Shown in pieces: positions 14,028-15,919 of a DNA stretch of 15,919 bases. The stretch is taken from NCBI GenBank assembly GCA_001797815.1, contig MGQK01000125.1, forward strand, positions 131,600-147,518. Direction: 5' to 3'. Each line of letters begins with the position of its first letter. Position 1 is the stretch's first letter. The translations under genes and the position numbers were made by a program. Source of the DNA: Deltaproteobacteria bacterium RBG_13_61_14. Lineage in GTDB: Bacteria; RBG-13-61-14. The notes beneath the pieces are model-generated. The model was given only the letters and a program-made list of their open reading frames with translations, was not told where the DNA came from and searched no databases.

Positions 14028-15866
14028 ATGGTAAAACCATCGTCCCGCTTTAACCCGATTCTGCTTTGCCTCCTTATCCTCGCCGGTCTTAACGCACTCG
14101 CCTACGCGCCTTCGCTCTACGCGCCCTTTGTCTTTGATGACTTCATCAATATCGTAGAGAACCCCGCCATGCGTGAAGCCGGCTCCGGCCAGGCGTCGCT
14201 CTTGGCCCTGGCCCAACCCCGTCTTTACTCCCGCCGGCCGCTGGCTTACCTGAGTTTCGCCCTTAACCTCCGGCTCTTCGGCCTCGATCCCCTGCCCTTT
14301 CACGCCCTCAACCTGCTTATTCACATTTGCAACAGCTTCCTGGTCTTTGGCCTCCTCTTGGTCGCCCTTAGATCAAGAGAGGGGCGCGGGTTTTCAACCC
14401 GCGCGCCTTGGCTCTGCGTGGTTTCCGGCGCTCTGCTCTGGTCCTTGCACCCGGTCCAGGTCCAGGCCGTGACCTATATCGTGCAGCGGATGACCTCGAT
14501 GGCGACCCTCTTCTATTTGCTGGCCCTCTTCCTGGCGGCGCAAGCGCGAAGGCAATTCCGATCTTCACTTCAAATTACCCTGGGTCTGGGTGCAGCCGTA
14601 ATCACGCTGCTTGGCTTCATGACCAAAGAAATCCTGGTCACGCTGCCGCTGGCCTTGCTCCTGGCCGAGTTCTGCTTGTTCGATGATCCCCGACCCCTGC
14701 GGCAAAGGAAGTCCTGGCTGATCCCGGCCGCGCTTGCCCTCGCTGCCTATGCCGCCCTTCTCGTCCTCTACGGCCCGGAGATCCTGCGAGAGATCGGCAT
14801 CTACTCGAAAAAATTCACCCTGGGCACCGGCGACAGACTCCTCACCCAGGCACGGGTGATCGCCCACTACCTCTCGCTGCTCGCCTGGCCCGATCCGGCC
14901 CGGCTGAACCTTGACCCGCAGTGGACCATGTCCAAGGGCCTTTTCCTGCCCAAGGTCACTTTCCCGGCCCTGGTCTTCATACTCGGGCTCGTGGTCCTGG
15001 GTTTCCGCTGGCTCAAAACCCGACCCCTGGCCGCCCTCGCTCTCCTCTTCTTCTTCCTGGCGCTCCTGCCCGAGGCCGGCTTCTTCCCGCTTGACCCGGG
15101 TTTCGATCACCGCCTCTACCTGCCTTCGGTCGCGATCCTCGCCCTCGCCGGAGCGGCCTGGACCAGGCCCGGTCCTTGGCGCAAAGCCCGGCTCTCGCTC
15201 TTCGCCCTCAGCGTGATCTTTCTCGGAGCGCTCACCTTTTCCCGCAACCTTACCTGGTCCGACGACGTCCGCCTCTGGCAAGACACGGTCAAGAAATCGC
15301 CCGGCTCGGTCCGGGCCTGGACCAACCTGGCCAAGCACTTGACCGACCTGGGCCGCTACCCCGAAGCTATCTTCGCCGGGAGAAAGGCGATCGCGCTCGA
15401 TCCCTGCGCGACCGACGCGCTTTCCAACCTGGGCGGCGCCTGGCTGGGGCTGCGAGAGTTCGCGGCCGCCCGGCAGAGCTTCGGGCAGGCCCTGAAATGT
15501 GACCCCAATTACGAAACCGCCAGGGCCGGTCTCGACCTGGCCGATCAGCTGGAGCAAGACCTCCATTTCCCCTCACCCCTGCCGCCTCCGGCCGAAGCCG
15601 ATGACCCGACCGGCGCGGGCCGGCTCTATCGCCGCGGCTTTTCCCGGATGCGCGACCGCCGCTATGCCGAGGCGGTCCGGAACTTGAAGCGCGCGGCGCG
15701 ACTCCAGCCCGACTTCGGCGAGGCCTATCTTTTTCTGAGCAAGTCCTGCCTGGAGTTGCACCAGCGCCAGGCGGCGCAAGCGGCCTTGCAAAAGGCTCAG
15801 GCGCTTCTGCCCGGCGACCCCCGGGTAATCTACTTGCGGGAAAGGCTCCCAAGCCCGCGCGAATAG
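14028..15866 (+). CDS. TMTC-like membrane glycosyltransferase (GT-C) with TPRs
   Basis: The 612-residue product starts with a GT-C-like polytopic region of about ten helices (8-405). An acidic loop FVFDDFINIVENPAM (D37, D38) follows the first helix, with HALNLLIHICNS (92-103), LHPVQVQAVTYIVQR (140-154) and DHRLYLPS (360-367), all usual in TPR-containing TMTC/O-mannosyltransferase-like bacterial proteins. Four TPR units follow (about 427-460, 461-494, 529-562, 563-596) with a proline-rich break at 514-524. The expected role is transfer of a sugar from polyprenyl phosphate onto protein or another acceptor outside the membrane. A 9-bp palindrome sits in the frame at 14384-14404, encoding an extra loop GRGFSTRA. 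No strong ribosome-binding site precedes the ATG, so coupling to the GT2 gene is possible. Confidence 0.88.
   Translation: MVKPSSRFNPILLCLLILAGLNALAYAPSLYAPFVFDDFINIVENPAMREAGSGQASLLALAQPRLYSRRPLAYLSFALNLRLFGLDPLPFHALNLLIHICNSFLVFGLLLVALRSREGRGFSTRAPWLCVVSGALLWSLHPVQVQAVTYIVQRMTSMATLFYLLALFLAAQARRQFRSSLQITLGLGAAVITLLGFMTKEILVTLPLALLLAEFCLFDDPRPLRQRKSWLIPAALALAAYAALLVLYGPEILREIGIYSKKFTLGTGDRLLTQARVIAHYLSLLAWPDPARLNLDPQWTMSKGLFLPKVTFPALVFILGLVVLGFRWLKTRPLAALALLFFFLALLPEAGFFPLDPGFDHRLYLPSVAILALAGAAWTRPGPWRKARLSLFALSVIFLGALTFSRNLTWSDDVRLWQDTVKKSPGSVRAWTNLAKHLTDLGRYPEAIFAGRKAIALDPCATDALSNLGGAWLGLREFAAARQSFGQALKCDPNYETARAGLDLADQLEQDLHFPSPLPPPAEADDPTGAGRLYRRGFSRMRDRRYAEAVRNLKRAARLQPDFGEAYLFLSKSCLELHQRQAAQAALQKAQALLPGDPRVIYLRERLPSPRE
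14384..14404. repeat. Palindrome inside the TMTC reading frame
   Basis: GCGCGGGTT (14384-14392) and AACCCGCGC (14396-14404) form nine perfect pairs around TTC. The core shared with the palindrome at 7446-7468 is CGGGTT/AACCCG. It keeps the frame open and encodes a basic loop between two membrane helices, as would be expected of a short element inserted where the protein tolerates it. Confidence 0.65.
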
Positions 15867-15919
15867 CCTTTTCGTTCCGGACCAGGTGTGCGACATATTT
15901 GGTGATGCCTTTTTTGGCT

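Noticed and set aside
14565-15566. Open minus-strand frame of 333 codons opposite the TMTC gene
   Set aside because: Its Glu/Gly/Gln-rich composition without hydrophobic core pattern is typical of a shadow of membrane-protein codons.
15867-15919. Possible new gene or repeat at the right edge
   Set aside because: Only 53 bases follow the last stop. The T-run has no stem before it and no coding signal is readable.

Overview
The window is a GC-rich, gene-dense piece of a bacterial chromosome with no rRNA, tRNA, CRISPR array, phage gene or intact transposase that I can see. The gene set suggests an anaerobic or fermentative, probably Gram-negative environmental bacterium: an NDP-forming acyl-CoA synthetase subunit, an acetate kinase, a fused membrane spermidine-synthase-like protein, a TMTC-type TPR glycosyltransferase and an HD-GYP protein. 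Desulfobacterota or Acidobacteriota/Aminicenantia-like lineages would fit, but nothing here fixes the phylum.

Layout. Positions 2-1261 (+) hold the 3' part of an HD-GYP signalling gene. It is followed by a long imperfect inverted repeat built of TTAGGC-like units, then the alpha-type subunit of an ADP-forming acyl-CoA synthetase (1445-2914, +). Positions 2915-3154 hold a decayed GNAT acetyltransferase tail on the minus strand. From there to 12944 everything is on the minus strand. In order of transcription from the right these are a secreted alpha/beta hydrolase (11952-12944), a tight run of spermidine-synthase-like membrane protein, MBL-fold hydrolase and acetate kinase (11860 to 7475), galT (7110-6112) with its own strong promoter and a structured leader, an overlapping trio of DUF4418 membrane protein, FtsX/MacB-type permease and ABC ATPase (6073-3785), and an orphan four-helix membrane protein (3691-3155). 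From 13014 two plus-strand genes encode a polyprenyl-phosphate sugar synthase-like GT2 and a TMTC-like GT-C protein with TPRs. These two are plausibly donor synthesis and transfer for glycosylation on the outer face of the membrane.

How the genes may work together. Acetate kinase and the acyl-CoA synthetase subunit both convert acyl groups into ATP by substrate-level phosphorylation, but neither usual partner (phosphotransacetylase; ATP-grasp beta subunit) is in the window. The ABC trio is translationally coupled and looks like one membrane complex with several conserved-looking cysteines. The most interesting non-coding signals are a galT leader whose 5' segment can pair either with the Shine-Dalgarno region or with an upstream look-alike, short palindromes sharing a CGGGTT/AACCCG core (one between genes, one inside the TMTC reading frame), and GTCAG/CTGTCCC phrases placed directly after three minus-strand stop codons.
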